From contig DHMX01000015.1 of NCBI GenBank assembly GCA_002406015.1, positions 20,852 through 84,851 on the forward strand: 64,000 bases of DNA. The letters run 5' to 3'. The stretch's first letter is position 1. Every line of letters starts with the position of its first letter. The position numbers and the translations under genes are program-made. This stretch comes from Lachnospiraceae bacterium UBA4631. GTDB lineage: Bacteria; Bacillota; Clostridia; Lachnospirales; Lachnospiraceae. The notes beneath the pieces are model-generated. The model made no database searches and was not told the DNA's origin. It worked only from the letters and a program-made list of their open reading frames with translations. Positions 14,486 to 24,155 of the stretch are shown here, piece by piece.

Positions 14486-15952
14486 ATGGCAAGAGATGAA
14501 ATGTTTAAAACCGTATCGTTTGGCGGATATGATAAGTCCGTAGTAGATGAATATGTAGCGGAAACGAATCGGAATCATCAGAATGATATTACAGATTTAA
14601 AGACAACCATTGGCAAGTTAAGCGAAACTGTCCGGTCTCTGCAAGTCGCAAAAGAGCAGGCAAAGACAGCAGCGAATGAAGATATAGAGAAATTAAAGTT
14701 AGAGCTTGAAAGCTCCTTTGAACAGACGGACGAGGTAAAGCGTCAGTTAGAGCAGCAGACAGCAGAGGCACAGACCTTAAAGCAGCAGATAGAGGAGAAA
14801 TCGGCAGAAGCCGAGAACTTAAAGCATCAGATGGAAGACCAGTCTGCCGAAATCATAGCATTGAAGCAGAAGCTGGAGGAACGCAAGGAAGAATGCGTCC
14901 GGTTAAATTCCGAAATGGAGAATCGGAAAACACAGGCTGAGACCGAAGTATCTGCATTAGAGGCAGAAAAGGATGCACAGATGCAGAAGGTGCTTGCGGA
15001 AAAGGATGCACAGCATCAACAGGCACTTGCAGAGAAGGATGCCCAGATGCAGGAAGCTCTTGCAGAGAAGGAAGAACAATTAAATCGTGCAAAGGAAATG
15101 CTGGAAGAGCAGATGAAGAAGGCACAGCAGGAAAAAGAGCAGCAGTTGGAGGAATCAAAGAATACTCAAAATTCTGCGGTGGAAGCAGTTCGTAAGGAAT
15201 ATGAAGAACGGCTGGCACAGATGCAGGGCGAAACCGAACAGAAGCTGCAGGAATATTCGGAAGTTAAGCAGGAATTAGATGCCATGAAGGAGAAGGAAGT
15301 TTCTTATGCAGGTAAGTATGAGGCAATTTCCAAGACTTTGATTGAAGCCAGAGAGCGGGCAGACAAGGTAATGGCAGATGCAGAGGATGAGAGCCGGAGA
15401 TTGCTGGTGCAGACAGAAGCAGAGCGTCAGGAAATTATCACCTCAACACAGGAGGAGCAGAATGCCAAGCTGGCACAGACCCAGACAGAATGTGAAGAAC
15501 TGGTAATGGCAACGAAGAACGAATGTCAGAGAATGCTGGCAGAAGCAGAACGCCAGTCCGCAGTTATTCGGATTCGGGTACAGGAACAGTGCGATAATGT
15601 AAATACATACATGGAAGCAATGATGATGTCGATTGATAATCTGGCAATGGCTTGTACAAAGACTAGAGAGATTGCAAATGCCGGTTTCTCTGTTTTCCCA
15701 AAGGAGGAAGAAGCACAGGATGCTTCCGGAGAGGCAGAGCAGGAAGAAATGTCTGAACAGCCGGAGCTTTTCGGAAACGAGACTTCTGAACAGGAGCTTT
15801 CTGAGCAGGAGCTTTCCGGACAGGAGGCTTTCGGAAATGAGGACACCGTACAGGAGGATGACGGACAGGAAGGCATTGCACAAAATGACGCATCCACAGT
15901 AACACAGGAAACAGCAGGTACTTTAGAAGAAAGTATTATAAGCTATTACTAA
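14486..15952 (+). CDS. DivIVA-like coiled-coil protein
   Basis: A 488-residue protein read from the ATG at 14486, which has AGGAGG 8 nt upstream; an earlier in-frame start is unsupported. The first 25 residues (FKTVSFGGYDKSVVDEYVAE) match the DivIVA/GpsB membrane-binding start, with Gly-Gly-Tyr-Asp and Val-Asp-Glu-Tyr. Residues about 30-390 are one long coiled coil, with internal repeats of AEKDAQ and ALAEKDAQMQ type around 165-205. The tail (about 410-488) is acidic and has SEQELSEQELSGQE repeats. DivIVA proteins mark curved or polar membrane and recruit division or polarity factors. Here it lies between flagellar loci and could help position flagella, which is inference. Confidence 0.8.
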   Translation: MARDEMFKTVSFGGYDKSVVDEYVAETNRNHQNDITDLKTTIGKLSETVRSLQVAKEQAKTAANEDIEKLKLELESSFEQTDEVKRQLEQQTAEAQTLKQQIEEKSAEAENLKHQMEDQSAEIIALKQKLEERKEECVRLNSEMENRKTQAETEVSALEAEKDAQMQKVLAEKDAQHQQALAEKDAQMQEALAEKEEQLNRAKEMLEEQMKKAQQEKEQQLEESKNTQNSAVEAVRKEYEERLAQMQGETEQKLQEYSEVKQELDAMKEKEVSYAGKYEAISKTLIEARERADKVMADAEDESRRLLVQTEAERQEIITSTQEEQNAKLAQTQTECEELVMATKNECQRMLAEAERQSAVIRIRVQEQCDNVNTYMEAMMMSIDNLAMACTKTREIANAGFSVFPKEEEAQDASGEAEQEEMSEQPELFGNETSEQELSEQELSGQEAFGNEDTVQEDDGQEGIAQNDASTVTQETAGTLEESIISYY

Positions 15953-15967
15953 TATGCTGAATGATTC

Positions 15968-16006
15968 GAGCTGTTCTGGTGATTGATACCATGGACAGCT
16001 CTTATT
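15968..16006 (+). terminator. Terminator after the DivIVA-like gene
   Basis: GAGCTGTTC (15968-15976) pairs with GGACAGCTC (15993-16001) with one G-U, followed by TTATT. Confidence 0.7.
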
Positions 16007-16054
16007 GCGTACAATGGGGCAAACGAAATTATTTGGCTCAGAGAGGAGTAACAG

Positions 16055-18529
16055 ATGGGCAAGTTAAGATTTGACTGTTATGAGGAATTTTCAAAGAAAA
16101 TAGAATTTCCGCTGGTTGCATTTGAAGCAGAGACGGGAAATGTGCGAATCATGAACTACGAAGCGAAGCTGATACTGGGACAAAAGACCCAGAAGCTGGA
16201 AATGAAGTTAGAATCGCTGGCAGACAAAGACAGATTCTGGACACAGCTTCATGACAGAAAGGCAATGGCAGAACATCATATTATTCTGTCCAACGGAAGT
16301 AAGGATTTTCTGGTTGCCGGATTGGTAAACGAATTTGAAGTTGACGAAGTCCGGATGTATATGCTGATATTTGATATACGGACAGGTCTTGGCAGAAATA
16401 CATGGCTGCTGGAACGGATTATTGAAAACAGTCATACGGTGATTGCCCATATCTCATGCGAGAACCAGCAGGAGATAAAGCTTAATTATATAAGTAGAAA
16501 TATTAACCGGTACGGATATACCAGTGATGAGTTTTATACCGGTAAGCTGCAATTTAAAGATATGATTCATCCGGATGATTTGGATATGGTGTTGAACAGC
16601 TTAGACGAATGTGCAAAGAAGCATATCGATGATGACTGCATGGAATATCGTCTGGTGACAGAGAGCCGTAAAGTGTGCTATGTACGCTGTAACGTACATT
16701 TTGTACGCAATGCGTCCGGTGCGATTAACGGTATCGAGGTGTTAATGGTAGATGTCACCGGAGAGAAGCTAGAGAAGGATGAGAACCAGTATCTTCGTGC
16801 TGCCATTGAACAGAGTAACAGTGTTGTGCTGGTAAAGCGGTTTCTGAATAAGAAGGGAACTGTAAAGTATGTATCCTCGAATGCAGCCGGAATGGGCTTT
16901 GATGTAGAGGATTTACAAAAGGGAAGAAAGACCTTTACGGATTATGTATTGCCGGAGGACCGGGAAATGGTTACCGGAATTTTGATGAACGCACAAAAAA
17001 TACCGGTAAGCAACTATGTAAATAAGTGCCGGATTCGGGGAGAGGACGGACACATCCGTTGGATTAAGTTCTGTATATCCGTAAAGACACTGGATGAATA
17101 TATGTACGATGTGGAGCTTCTCATGAACGATGTGACAGAGGAGAATCATTACGAGGAAAATCTGTTACAGAATCAGAAGGCATTAGAAGAAAAGTTAGAT
17201 TATGTTATGAGCAGTCAGGTACAGAAGCCGGAGCAGCTATTGGAGGAATTTCTGACAATGGAAGAAATGCAGGAATTTCTGGAAGCGTTTACGGCGAATA
17301 ACCAGTTGTATGCCGTAGTTGTGAATGCAGAGGGAAAGCGGCTGTCTAAGCCGGCAGGGCCAATGATTCGCATGGGTGAATTTTATGATATGCTGGAAAA
17401 CCCGAAGTATCGGGCAAAGATAGAAGAAGCATTGCGTCTGAGTGAGGAACGCAAGAAGTTCTGTATTCTGGAATTAGAGGATGATTATTTCGAGAAGCAG
17501 CTAGGGGCAATTCCGATGGTACTGCATGATAAGGTGGTAGCAAGCTGTCTGGTGTGTGCCTTTGATGAAGAAGGGGTATCCCGGCTGCATAATTCGATTG
17601 AATCCTTGCAGAAAATGATAGAGATTATGGCAAAGGCAGGCTTTGACAATCATTATCTGGAAATAGATTCACGAAAGAGCCGGCTGGCAGAGCGTACTAT
17701 GAGCGAGGAACTGGAAGGACAGTTGATACTGGCAAGAGCATTTGCACATATGCGGAATGATGCAAACGCTACCGTACAGGAGATTATTGAAAAAGCGTGC
17801 CAATTGCTGCATCTGACTTCCGGAGCGGTATATTACGGAGATAACGGACAGGAAGCCTATACTTGTATGGCAAAATGGTCAGCAAAGGAAGCAGCGTACA
17901 GTGAATATCCGGAGCAGAGCTGGCGGATGGTAGAGCTGTGCGGACAAAATGAGGTTCTGTCAAATGGAGGTTATATAATTTGTAATTCCAAGACACCGCA
18001 GCCACAGCTGGAATATCTGATGACACAGACGCAGTCACGTTCCATGATTATCTTTGGTCTGATTATCAACGATGAGGTACATGGCGGCATGATTTTCAGC
18101 AGTCAGGATAAGCGGATGTTCTTAAAACGGGAAATCTCGTATTGTCAGGATGTGGTTGACATTGTTCAGGGCATATTAACCAGAAAGCAGAACACGCATA
18201 ACGTCTATGCACTGAACCGAAGTCTGATGAATGCCTATAATTTTGTGAGTGAATGTGTATTCATTAAGGATACCCAGACCGGAAAAGTATTGTTTGCAAA
18301 TGAAGCAATGGAAACCTTGTTCGGTATGGACATTACGGGCATGGACAGCCGGGCATTTCTGTCAGAACCGACACCGCTTTATACCAGAGAAGGTGTGCAG
18401 CCGGTCGGAGATATAAAGTGGCAGAGCTATATACAAAAGATTAATAAAATTATGAACATTCAGGAGCTGTCCATCGAGTGGACAAACGGTGAGGATGCCA
18501 GAATCATAATTATGCGGGAAAAACCGTAA
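16055..18529 (+). CDS. Multi-PAS/GAF sensory protein lacking an output domain
   Basis: An 824-residue soluble protein. Residues 1-110 resemble a degenerate PAS. Clear PAS_3-type folds follow at about 125-245 (NINRYGYTSDEFYTG, MIHPDDLDMV, VDVTGEK) and 250-370 (YVSSNAAGMGFDVEDL, YVLPEDREMV, NDVTEEN). Residues about 400-520 look like a PocR-type or other small-molecule domain (TMEEMQEFLEAFTANNQLYA). A GAF-like region spans 560-720, and a last PAS sits at 725-824 (KDTQTGKVLFANEAMETLFG). No GGDEF, EAL, kinase or HTH domain is visible, so it must act through protein partners. Domain calls in the middle are tentative. Confidence 0.7.
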   Translation: MGKLRFDCYEEFSKKIEFPLVAFEAETGNVRIMNYEAKLILGQKTQKLEMKLESLADKDRFWTQLHDRKAMAEHHIILSNGSKDFLVAGLVNEFEVDEVRMYMLIFDIRTGLGRNTWLLERIIENSHTVIAHISCENQQEIKLNYISRNINRYGYTSDEFYTGKLQFKDMIHPDDLDMVLNSLDECAKKHIDDDCMEYRLVTESRKVCYVRCNVHFVRNASGAINGIEVLMVDVTGEKLEKDENQYLRAAIEQSNSVVLVKRFLNKKGTVKYVSSNAAGMGFDVEDLQKGRKTFTDYVLPEDREMVTGILMNAQKIPVSNYVNKCRIRGEDGHIRWIKFCISVKTLDEYMYDVELLMNDVTEENHYEENLLQNQKALEEKLDYVMSSQVQKPEQLLEEFLTMEEMQEFLEAFTANNQLYAVVVNAEGKRLSKPAGPMIRMGEFYDMLENPKYRAKIEEALRLSEERKKFCILELEDDYFEKQLGAIPMVLHDKVVASCLVCAFDEEGVSRLHNSIESLQKMIEIMAKAGFDNHYLEIDSRKSRLAERTMSEELEGQLILARAFAHMRNDANATVQEIIEKACQLLHLTSGAVYYGDNGQEAYTCMAKWSAKEAAYSEYPEQSWRMVELCGQNEVLSNGGYIICNSKTPQPQLEYLMTQTQSRSMIIFGLIINDEVHGGMIFSSQDKRMFLKREISYCQDVVDIVQGILTRKQNTHNVYALNRSLMNAYNFVSECVFIKDTQTGKVLFANEAMETLFGMDITGMDSRAFLSEPTPLYTREGVQPVGDIKWQSYIQKINKIMNIQELSIEWTNGEDARIIIMREKP

Positions 18530-18674
18530 GACTTCGGACCTGAAATAAGGAAAGAAATGACTTAAAAATGAAAGATTGGTTAGAATAATAGTAAAGATTT
18601 GTATGCAATATGTCGATATATAAAGATAAGTTAGTTTCTGTATCGGTGAATTTGCTGAAATCTTGAATTATGCT

Positions 18675-18702
18675 TTGAAATTTTTTTCAGAGTGTATATA
18701 AT
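18675..18702 (+). promoter_or_regulatory. SigA promoter for the mbl-flhO-flhP operon
   Basis: TTGAAA (18675-18680) and TATAAT (18697-18702) with a 16-bp spacer, 54 bp before the mbl ATG. The rest of the 226-bp gap shows no gene. Confidence 0.65.
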
Positions 18703-18755
18703 GAGGTATGAAATAATAAAGAGATTTAAAATTGTCCATCAGAAAGGGGATTATT

Positions 18756-19748
18756 ATGGCAAGTTCAGATATTGGAATTGATTTGGGAACTGCAAGTATT
18801 CTGGTATATGTCAGAGGCAAGGGCGTTGTTTTGAAGGAACCATCTGTGGTTGCATTCGATAGAGATACAAATAAGATTAAGGCTATCGGAGAAGAAGCAA
18901 GACTGATGCTCGGACGAACACCGGGAAATATCGTAGCAGTACGTCCTTTGAAGCAGGGTGTAATCTCTGATTATACAATTACAGAAAAGATGTTAAAGTA
19001 TTTCATTCAGAAGGCTGTCGGAAAGAGCATCTTCGGCAGAAAGCCAAGAATCAGCGTATGTGTACCGAGTGGTGTTACAGAGGTTGAGAAGAAGGCAGTA
19101 GAGGATGCAACCTATCAGGCAGGTGCCAGAGATGTATCGATTATCGAGGAGCCTGTGGCAGCAGCAATCGGTGCAGGAATTGATATTGCAAGACCATGTG
19201 GTAACATGATTGTAGATATTGGCGGTGGTACAGCAGATATTGCGGTTATTTCATTGGGTGGTACGGTTGTCAGCACATCCGTAAAGACTGCCGGTGATGA
19301 TTTTGACGAAGCAATTGTCCGCTACATGAGAAAGAAGCATAATCTGTTAATTGGTGAGCGTACAGCAGAGGAGATTAAGATTAATATCGGAACCTGCTAT
19401 AAGAGAGCGGAAGAAGTAACCATGGAGGTTCGCGGACGGAATCTGGTAACCGGTCTGCCAAAGACGATTACAGTTACTTCATCAGAAACAGAAGAAGCAT
19501 TGCGGGAGACAACCGCACAGATAGTAGAAGCGGTTCACAGTGTATTAGAGCGGACTCCACCGGAATTGGCAGCCGATATTTCGGACAGAGGTATTGTTCT
19601 GACAGGTGGCGGCTCATTGTTAAATGGGCTGGAGGAATTAATAGAGGAAAAGACCGGTATTACAACCATTACAGCAGATAATCCATTGACGGCTGTAGCA
19701 ATCGGAACCGGTAAGTATATTGAATTTCTGTCCGGCAAGAGAGATTAG
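18756..19748 (+). CDS. mbl: MreB/Mbl-family actin-like rod-shape protein
   Basis: A 330-residue actin-fold ATPase. The ATG at 18756 follows GAAAGGGG; an in-frame TTG 24 bp earlier is unsupported. ATP-binding motifs are visible: phosphate-1 IGIDLGTASILVYV near residue 6, phosphate-2 MIVDIGGGTADIAVISLGG near 155, and adenosine motif GIVLTGGGSLLNGL near 280. It organises lateral cell-wall synthesis. The choice of mbl rests on context: in Bacillus subtilis mbl sits directly upstream of flhO and flhP, exactly as here. Confidence 0.9.
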   Translation: MASSDIGIDLGTASILVYVRGKGVVLKEPSVVAFDRDTNKIKAIGEEARLMLGRTPGNIVAVRPLKQGVISDYTITEKMLKYFIQKAVGKSIFGRKPRISVCVPSGVTEVEKKAVEDATYQAGARDVSIIEEPVAAAIGAGIDIARPCGNMIVDIGGGTADIAVISLGGTVVSTSVKTAGDDFDEAIVRYMRKKHNLLIGERTAEEIKINIGTCYKRAEEVTMEVRGRNLVTGLPKTITVTSSETEEALRETTAQIVEAVHSVLERTPPELAADISDRGIVLTGGGSLLNGLEELIEEKTGITTITADNPLTAVAIGTGKYIEFLSGKRD

Positions 19749-19768
19749 TTGGATAAAGGAGTGGAAAG

Positions 19769-20548
19769 ATGGTAAAAGGCCTATATACAGCGTATACGGG
19801 AATGCGAAATGAGCAGAAGCGTTTGGATGTTATTTCAAATAATATAGCAAATTCAAACACGACAGGCTATAAAAAAATGGGCGTAACCTCACAGGCATTT
19901 GACCGCGAATTGGCATTGCGTGTGCATGACGATTCGGATGGTTTTCTGGCGAAGCGGATTGGCAGCGTCAGTCTGGGTGTTAAGATAGGCGAAACCTATA
20001 CGGATTATTCGCAGGGCGGATTTCGTGAAACAGGAAACACCTACGATATTGCATTGGAAGGTGACGGATTTTTTACCATCAGCACAACAGACAAGAGTGG
20101 AACAGAGCATATCCGTTATACAAGGGATGGTTCATTCACTGTTACCAGGGATGGTTATCTTGTGACAAAGGATGGAGACTTTGTGCTGGGTACAGACAAT
20201 CAGAGAATACAGATTCCGGGTGCGAATACCGCAACGGTTGCCATTGATTCTCTGGGAAATATCTACGCAAACGAGGTTCTGGTAGGACAGTTGCAGGTCG
20301 TAGATTTTGAAAATAAGGATGCATTGCTGTTATATGGTGAGAATATGTTTGAGGCACTGCCGGAGGCAGGAATGGTAGCCAGTAATGCATTAACCAGACA
20401 AGGGTATCTGGAAACGTCAAACGTTAACGTAATTAATGAAATGGTAAGCATGATAGCCATTACCAGAGCCTATGAAACCAATCAGAAAATGATACAGACC
20501 ATTGACTCGACCTTGGACAAGGCAGTTAATGAGGTTGGCAAGCTGTAG
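19769..20548 (+). CDS. flhO: Flagellar basal-body rod protein FlhO (FlgF/FlgG family)
   Basis: A 259-residue axial protein beginning 20 bp after mbl with GGAGTGG upstream. The N-terminal rod motif is MVKGLYTAYTGMRNEQKRLD followed by VISNNIANSNTTGYKK. The middle has FRETGNTYDIALEGDGFFTI, typical of FlgF/FlgG. The C-terminus has SNVNVINEMVSMIAITRAYE and NQKMIQTIDSTLDKAVNEVG, the paired D0 helix. It forms part of the distal rod. The pair with the next gene matches Bacillus flhO-flhP. Confidence 0.92.
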   Translation: MVKGLYTAYTGMRNEQKRLDVISNNIANSNTTGYKKMGVTSQAFDRELALRVHDDSDGFLAKRIGSVSLGVKIGETYTDYSQGGFRETGNTYDIALEGDGFFTISTTDKSGTEHIRYTRDGSFTVTRDGYLVTKDGDFVLGTDNQRIQIPGANTATVAIDSLGNIYANEVLVGQLQVVDFENKDALLLYGENMFEALPEAGMVASNALTRQGYLETSNVNVINEMVSMIAITRAYETNQKMIQTIDSTLDKAVNEVGKL

Positions 20549-20565
20549 GCAGAAAGGAGTAAACA

Positions 20566-21414
20566 GTGGTAAGATCGTTATGGACTGCGGCAAGCGGAAT
20601 GATTGCCCAACAGGAAAATGTAGATACAATTGCAAATAATATGGCAAATTTGAATACAACCGGATATAAGTCTGAAACAGCAGAATTTAAGTCTCTGTTA
20701 TATCAGACACTACAGACCCGTTCCACCAATAATGCCGGGGAGGAAAAGCCGGTGGGAGCACAGGTTGGTCTTGGCAGCCGGACAGCAGCCATTACCAGTA
20801 ATTTTGCACAGGGAAATCTGAATCCGAATGAAAGCCCGTTTGCAGTAGCAATTGAGGGTGACGGATTCTTTAAAGTAAGAACCGAAACCGGTGAGATTCA
20901 ATACACCAGAGACGGTAATTTTGCGGTATCACCGGTAGCAAACGGTACGATGTTATGTACCTCTGACGGTAAGCCGGTATTGGACCAATACAATAATCCG
21001 ATTATTATTCCGACCGGTATTAATGCAACAACCATAGGCATTGCGAAGGATGGAAGAATTACGGTATCCGCAAATGGAAATGATCAGGTGAATCTGGTAC
21101 AGGCCGATGCAAACGGAAATGCAACTTATAATGTAGAAATCGGAATCGTTCAATTTAATAATCCGGCAGGCTTAGAGAAAGCATCCGGTAACTGCTATCG
21201 ACAGACCGTTGCATCCGGAGACCCTATGGAGGAATCACAGACACAGGGCTTGAGACGAAGTGCAATGCACCAGAATTACATAGAGGCATCAAATGTAAAG
21301 GTTGCGGATGAAATGGTAAATCTGATTGTGGCACAGCGAGCATATCAGATGAATTCAAAGGTAATTCAGGCATCAGACGAGATGCTGGATGTAGCAAATA
21401 ACTTGAGAAGATAG
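20566..21414 (+). CDS. flhP: Flagellar distal rod protein FlhP/FlgG
   Basis: A 282-residue protein with a GTG start, preceded by AAAGGAG. The D0 start is MVRSLWTAASGMIAQQENVD then TIANNMANLNTTGYKSE. A central AIEGDGFFKVRTETG and the C-terminal SNVKVADEMVNLIVAQRAYQ complete the FlgG-type pattern. It is 17 bp after flhO and 11 bp before the rod-binding protein, so one transcript is likely. FlhO and FlhP form the distal rod and couple SigD release to basal-body completion in Bacillus. Confidence 0.92.
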   Translation: MVRSLWTAASGMIAQQENVDTIANNMANLNTTGYKSETAEFKSLLYQTLQTRSTNNAGEEKPVGAQVGLGSRTAAITSNFAQGNLNPNESPFAVAIEGDGFFKVRTETGEIQYTRDGNFAVSPVANGTMLCTSDGKPVLDQYNNPIIIPTGINATTIGIAKDGRITVSANGNDQVNLVQADANGNATYNVEIGIVQFNNPAGLEKASGNCYRQTVASGDPMEESQTQGLRRSAMHQNYIEASNVKVADEMVNLIVAQRAYQMNSKVIQASDEMLDVANNLRR

Positions 21415-21425
21415 GGGTGGTCTGA

Positions 21426-21776
21426 ATGATTAATTCCGTAAGTGATATGTATGGAAACTATCTGATGCAGACCGATATATCCGGTACAAAAGCGACTGCA
21501 TTGGAGAATAAGCTGAATAACAGTCAGGGAACCGAAGCAACGGACGAAGAGCTTCTGGATGCCTGCAAAGAATTTGAAGCATATTTGATTGAACAGGTTA
21601 TGAAGCAGGTTCAGGACAGTATTCCGAAATCAGAGGAAGAAAAGGATAACAAATATCTGGATTATTTTGGAGACATGATGCTGCAGGAATATGCATCAAT
21701 CTTAACAGACCGAGGTGACTTGGGAATTGCACAGCAATTGTACGAGTCAATGAAAAATAATAATAGAGTATTGTAA
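21426..21776 (+). CDS. Rod-binding protein (FlgJ N-terminal domain type)
   Basis: A 116-residue protein carrying only the FlgJ N-terminal rod-capping domain: DACKEFEAYLIEQVMKQVQD near residues 45-65 and MMLQEYASILTDRGDLGIAQ near 83-102. No muramidase domain is present, as in many Firmicutes and alpha-proteobacteria. It is the last gene of the mbl-flhO-flhP unit. It should act as rod scaffold during export, with a separate enzyme clearing peptidoglycan. Confidence 0.88.
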   Translation: MINSVSDMYGNYLMQTDISGTKATALENKLNNSQGTEATDEELLDACKEFEAYLIEQVMKQVQDSIPKSEEEKDNKYLDYFGDMMLQEYASILTDRGDLGIAQQLYESMKNNNRVL

Positions 21777-21890
21777 CACAGTATGGGGCTGCTGTGAATA
21801 AGGGATGGATTCCATTGCTTTGTTCAGGGCAGTCTTTCTTTTTGAAAATAATAAATAGGCTTGAAAAGAATTAGTATGAGGTAGAAACAC

Positions 21891-24155
21891 TTGGAACTGG
21901 AAGGGTATATAGAAAAAATAATATTTCGAAATGAAGAAAACGGATATACGGTGCTATCTGTAATTCCCAATGAAGATGCAGATGATGCACAGGTCTGTGT
22001 AGGATATATCGAAGGTGCGGCACAGGGACTTTATATACATATCGAAGGGGAAGAGGTAGAGCATCCTTATTATGAGAAGCAGTGTAAGGTTCAGGCGTAT
22101 GAGCTTAGAATGCCTGAAGATACCGAAAGCATGGAGCGGTATTTAAGCTCCGGTGCAATTAAGGGCGTTGGACCGGTTATGGCAATGCATATCGTGAAAA
22201 AATTTAAAAAGGACACCTTCCGAATTATAGAGTTTGAACCGGAGCGGCTCGCAGAAATCAAAGGAATATCCGAGCGGAAGGCAAGAGAAATCGGAATACA
22301 GTTCCATGAAAGCCAGGATATTCGTCAGGCAATGATGTACCTTGGAAAATACGGAATTAATGCACATCTGGCTGTGAAGATTTATAACGAATACGGAAAT
22401 CGGATGTATAAGATTATGGAAGAAAATCCATATCAGCTTGCCGAGGATATTCAGGGAATCGGCTTCCGGATTGCGGACGAAATCGCAAGAAGGGCAGGTA
22501 TAGGACTGGATTCGGAATTTCGTATCCGTTCTGCAATTCTGTATACCTTAAGTCAGGCAGGAACACTGGGGCATCTTTATCTTCCAAAGGATATGCTGTG
22601 CCGGAAGGTAATCAGTTTCCTTGTGCCGGAAGGACAGATGGCAGCGGGAGATTCATATGAAGCAGGACTTGAAAACCAGTTGACGGCATTGCAACTGGAA
22701 CGTAAGGTTATCATCAAGAAAATAGGCGAAACAGAAGCCGTATACGGAAGCAAGCAGTATCATACGGAATTAAATGTTGCACGTATGCTAATGGAGTTGG
22801 ATTTAACCTATTCTGTGTCAGAACGGGAAATAGAGCATACGATGATGCAGATTGAAGAAAAGTCAGAGCTAAAGCTGGATGAACTGCAACGTAAGGCGGT
22901 ACGGCAGGCAGCGACCTCTGGACTGGTGATTGTAACCGGTGGTCCGGGTACGGGTAAGACAACGGTAATTAACACCATGATTCACTATTTTGAACAGGAG
23001 GGCTTAGAGCTTCGACTGGCAGCACCAACCGGACGGGCAGCAAAGCGGATGACGGAAGCAACCGGGTATCAGGCACAGACCATACACCGGCTGTTAGAAT
23101 TAAATGGCGGTGTAGAAGGGGATGCCGGGTATCGGTTTGAACGGAATGCGGAGAATCCCTTAGAGGCAGATGTTATCATCATTGATGAAATGTCCATGGT
23201 AGATATTTATCTTGCTCATGCATTGCTGCAGGCAATTATTCCCGGCACACATTTGATTCTGGTCGGGGATGTGAATCAGCTGCCGAGTGTCGGACCGGGC
23301 AATGTTTTAAAGGATATGATTCATGCAGGGAAATTCCCGGTTATTGAGCTGTCAACGGTATACCGGCAGGAGGAAAACAGTGATATTGTGTTGAATGCAC
23401 ATCGCATCAACCGGGGAGAATATCCGGCTTTGGATAACAAGAGTAAGGATTTCTTCCTGCTTGCAAGAAATAATCCGCAGGCAATCATTGAAGAGGTTGG
23501 CAGGCTGGCATCTGTTAAAATGCCGAACTATGTTCATGCAAAGCCGTATGAAGTACAGGTGCTGACCCCGATGCGACAGGGCGAGCTGGGAGTTGAGAAC
23601 CTGAATCAGCAATTACAGGCTATTTTGAATCCACCCTCTGAACAGAAGAAAGAGCATACCGTAAAGAATGTCGTATTTCGTGAGGGCGACAAGGTAATGC
23701 AAATTAAGAATAACTATAAGCTGGAATGGGCAATTTATGATGCGAGCGGCTATTTTGAACAGGAAAAAGGAATGGGAGTATTTAACGGTGATATAGGAAT
23801 TATAAAAGAAATTGATTCCTATACCGAGGAAGTAAAGGTTCTCATGGATGATGACAGAATGGTAGTGTATGGCTTTAAGATGCTGGAGGAATTAGAGCTT
23901 GCATATGCCATTACCATACACAAATCACAGGGAAGCGAATATCCGGCGGTAATTTTGCCGTTGTTAAGCGGACCAAGGGTGCTGATGCACCGGAATCTGC
24001 TATATACCGCAGTTACCAGAGCAAAGAAGTGCGTTGTAATTGTAGGAAACGGCTACAAGGTACATGAAATGGTTGATAATGCGGATGAGCAGAAGCGGTA
24101 TTCCGGTCTGGAACAGGCAATCGAGGAGGTGTATGCGGGTGCTGCCGATAATTGA
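21891..24155 (+). CDS. recD2: RecD2-type 5'-3' DNA helicase
   Basis: A 754-residue SF1B helicase with a TTG start 9 nt after GAGGT. The N-terminal OB-like domain (LEGYIEKIIFRNEENGYTVL) and helix-hairpin-helix region (SSGAIKGVGPVMAMHIVKKF) are diagnostic of RecD2 over RecD1. Walker A is VTGGPGTGKTTVIN near residue 350, motif II IIIDEMSMVDIYLAH, motif III LILVGDVNQLPSVGPGNVL, and motif VI YTAVTRAKK near 707. It acts in DNA repair without RecBC. Its stop overlaps the comF start region, so the two are coupled. Confidence 0.93.
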   Translation: MELEGYIEKIIFRNEENGYTVLSVIPNEDADDAQVCVGYIEGAAQGLYIHIEGEEVEHPYYEKQCKVQAYELRMPEDTESMERYLSSGAIKGVGPVMAMHIVKKFKKDTFRIIEFEPERLAEIKGISERKAREIGIQFHESQDIRQAMMYLGKYGINAHLAVKIYNEYGNRMYKIMEENPYQLAEDIQGIGFRIADEIARRAGIGLDSEFRIRSAILYTLSQAGTLGHLYLPKDMLCRKVISFLVPEGQMAAGDSYEAGLENQLTALQLERKVIIKKIGETEAVYGSKQYHTELNVARMLMELDLTYSVSEREIEHTMMQIEEKSELKLDELQRKAVRQAATSGLVIVTGGPGTGKTTVINTMIHYFEQEGLELRLAAPTGRAAKRMTEATGYQAQTIHRLLELNGGVEGDAGYRFERNAENPLEADVIIIDEMSMVDIYLAHALLQAIIPGTHLILVGDVNQLPSVGPGNVLKDMIHAGKFPVIELSTVYRQEENSDIVLNAHRINRGEYPALDNKSKDFFLLARNNPQAIIEEVGRLASVKMPNYVHAKPYEVQVLTPMRQGELGVENLNQQLQAILNPPSEQKKEHTVKNVVFREGDKVMQIKNNYKLEWAIYDASGYFEQEKGMGVFNGDIGIIKEIDSYTEEVKVLMDDDRMVVYGFKMLEELELAYAITIHKSQGSEYPAVILPLLSGPRVLMHRNLLYTAVTRAKKCVVIVGNGYKVHEMVDNADEQKRYSGLEQAIEEVYAGAADN

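Noticed and set aside
21777..21890. Terminator after the FlgJ-like gene
   Set aside because: Only a 4-bp ACAG/CTGT stem was found, too weak to call.
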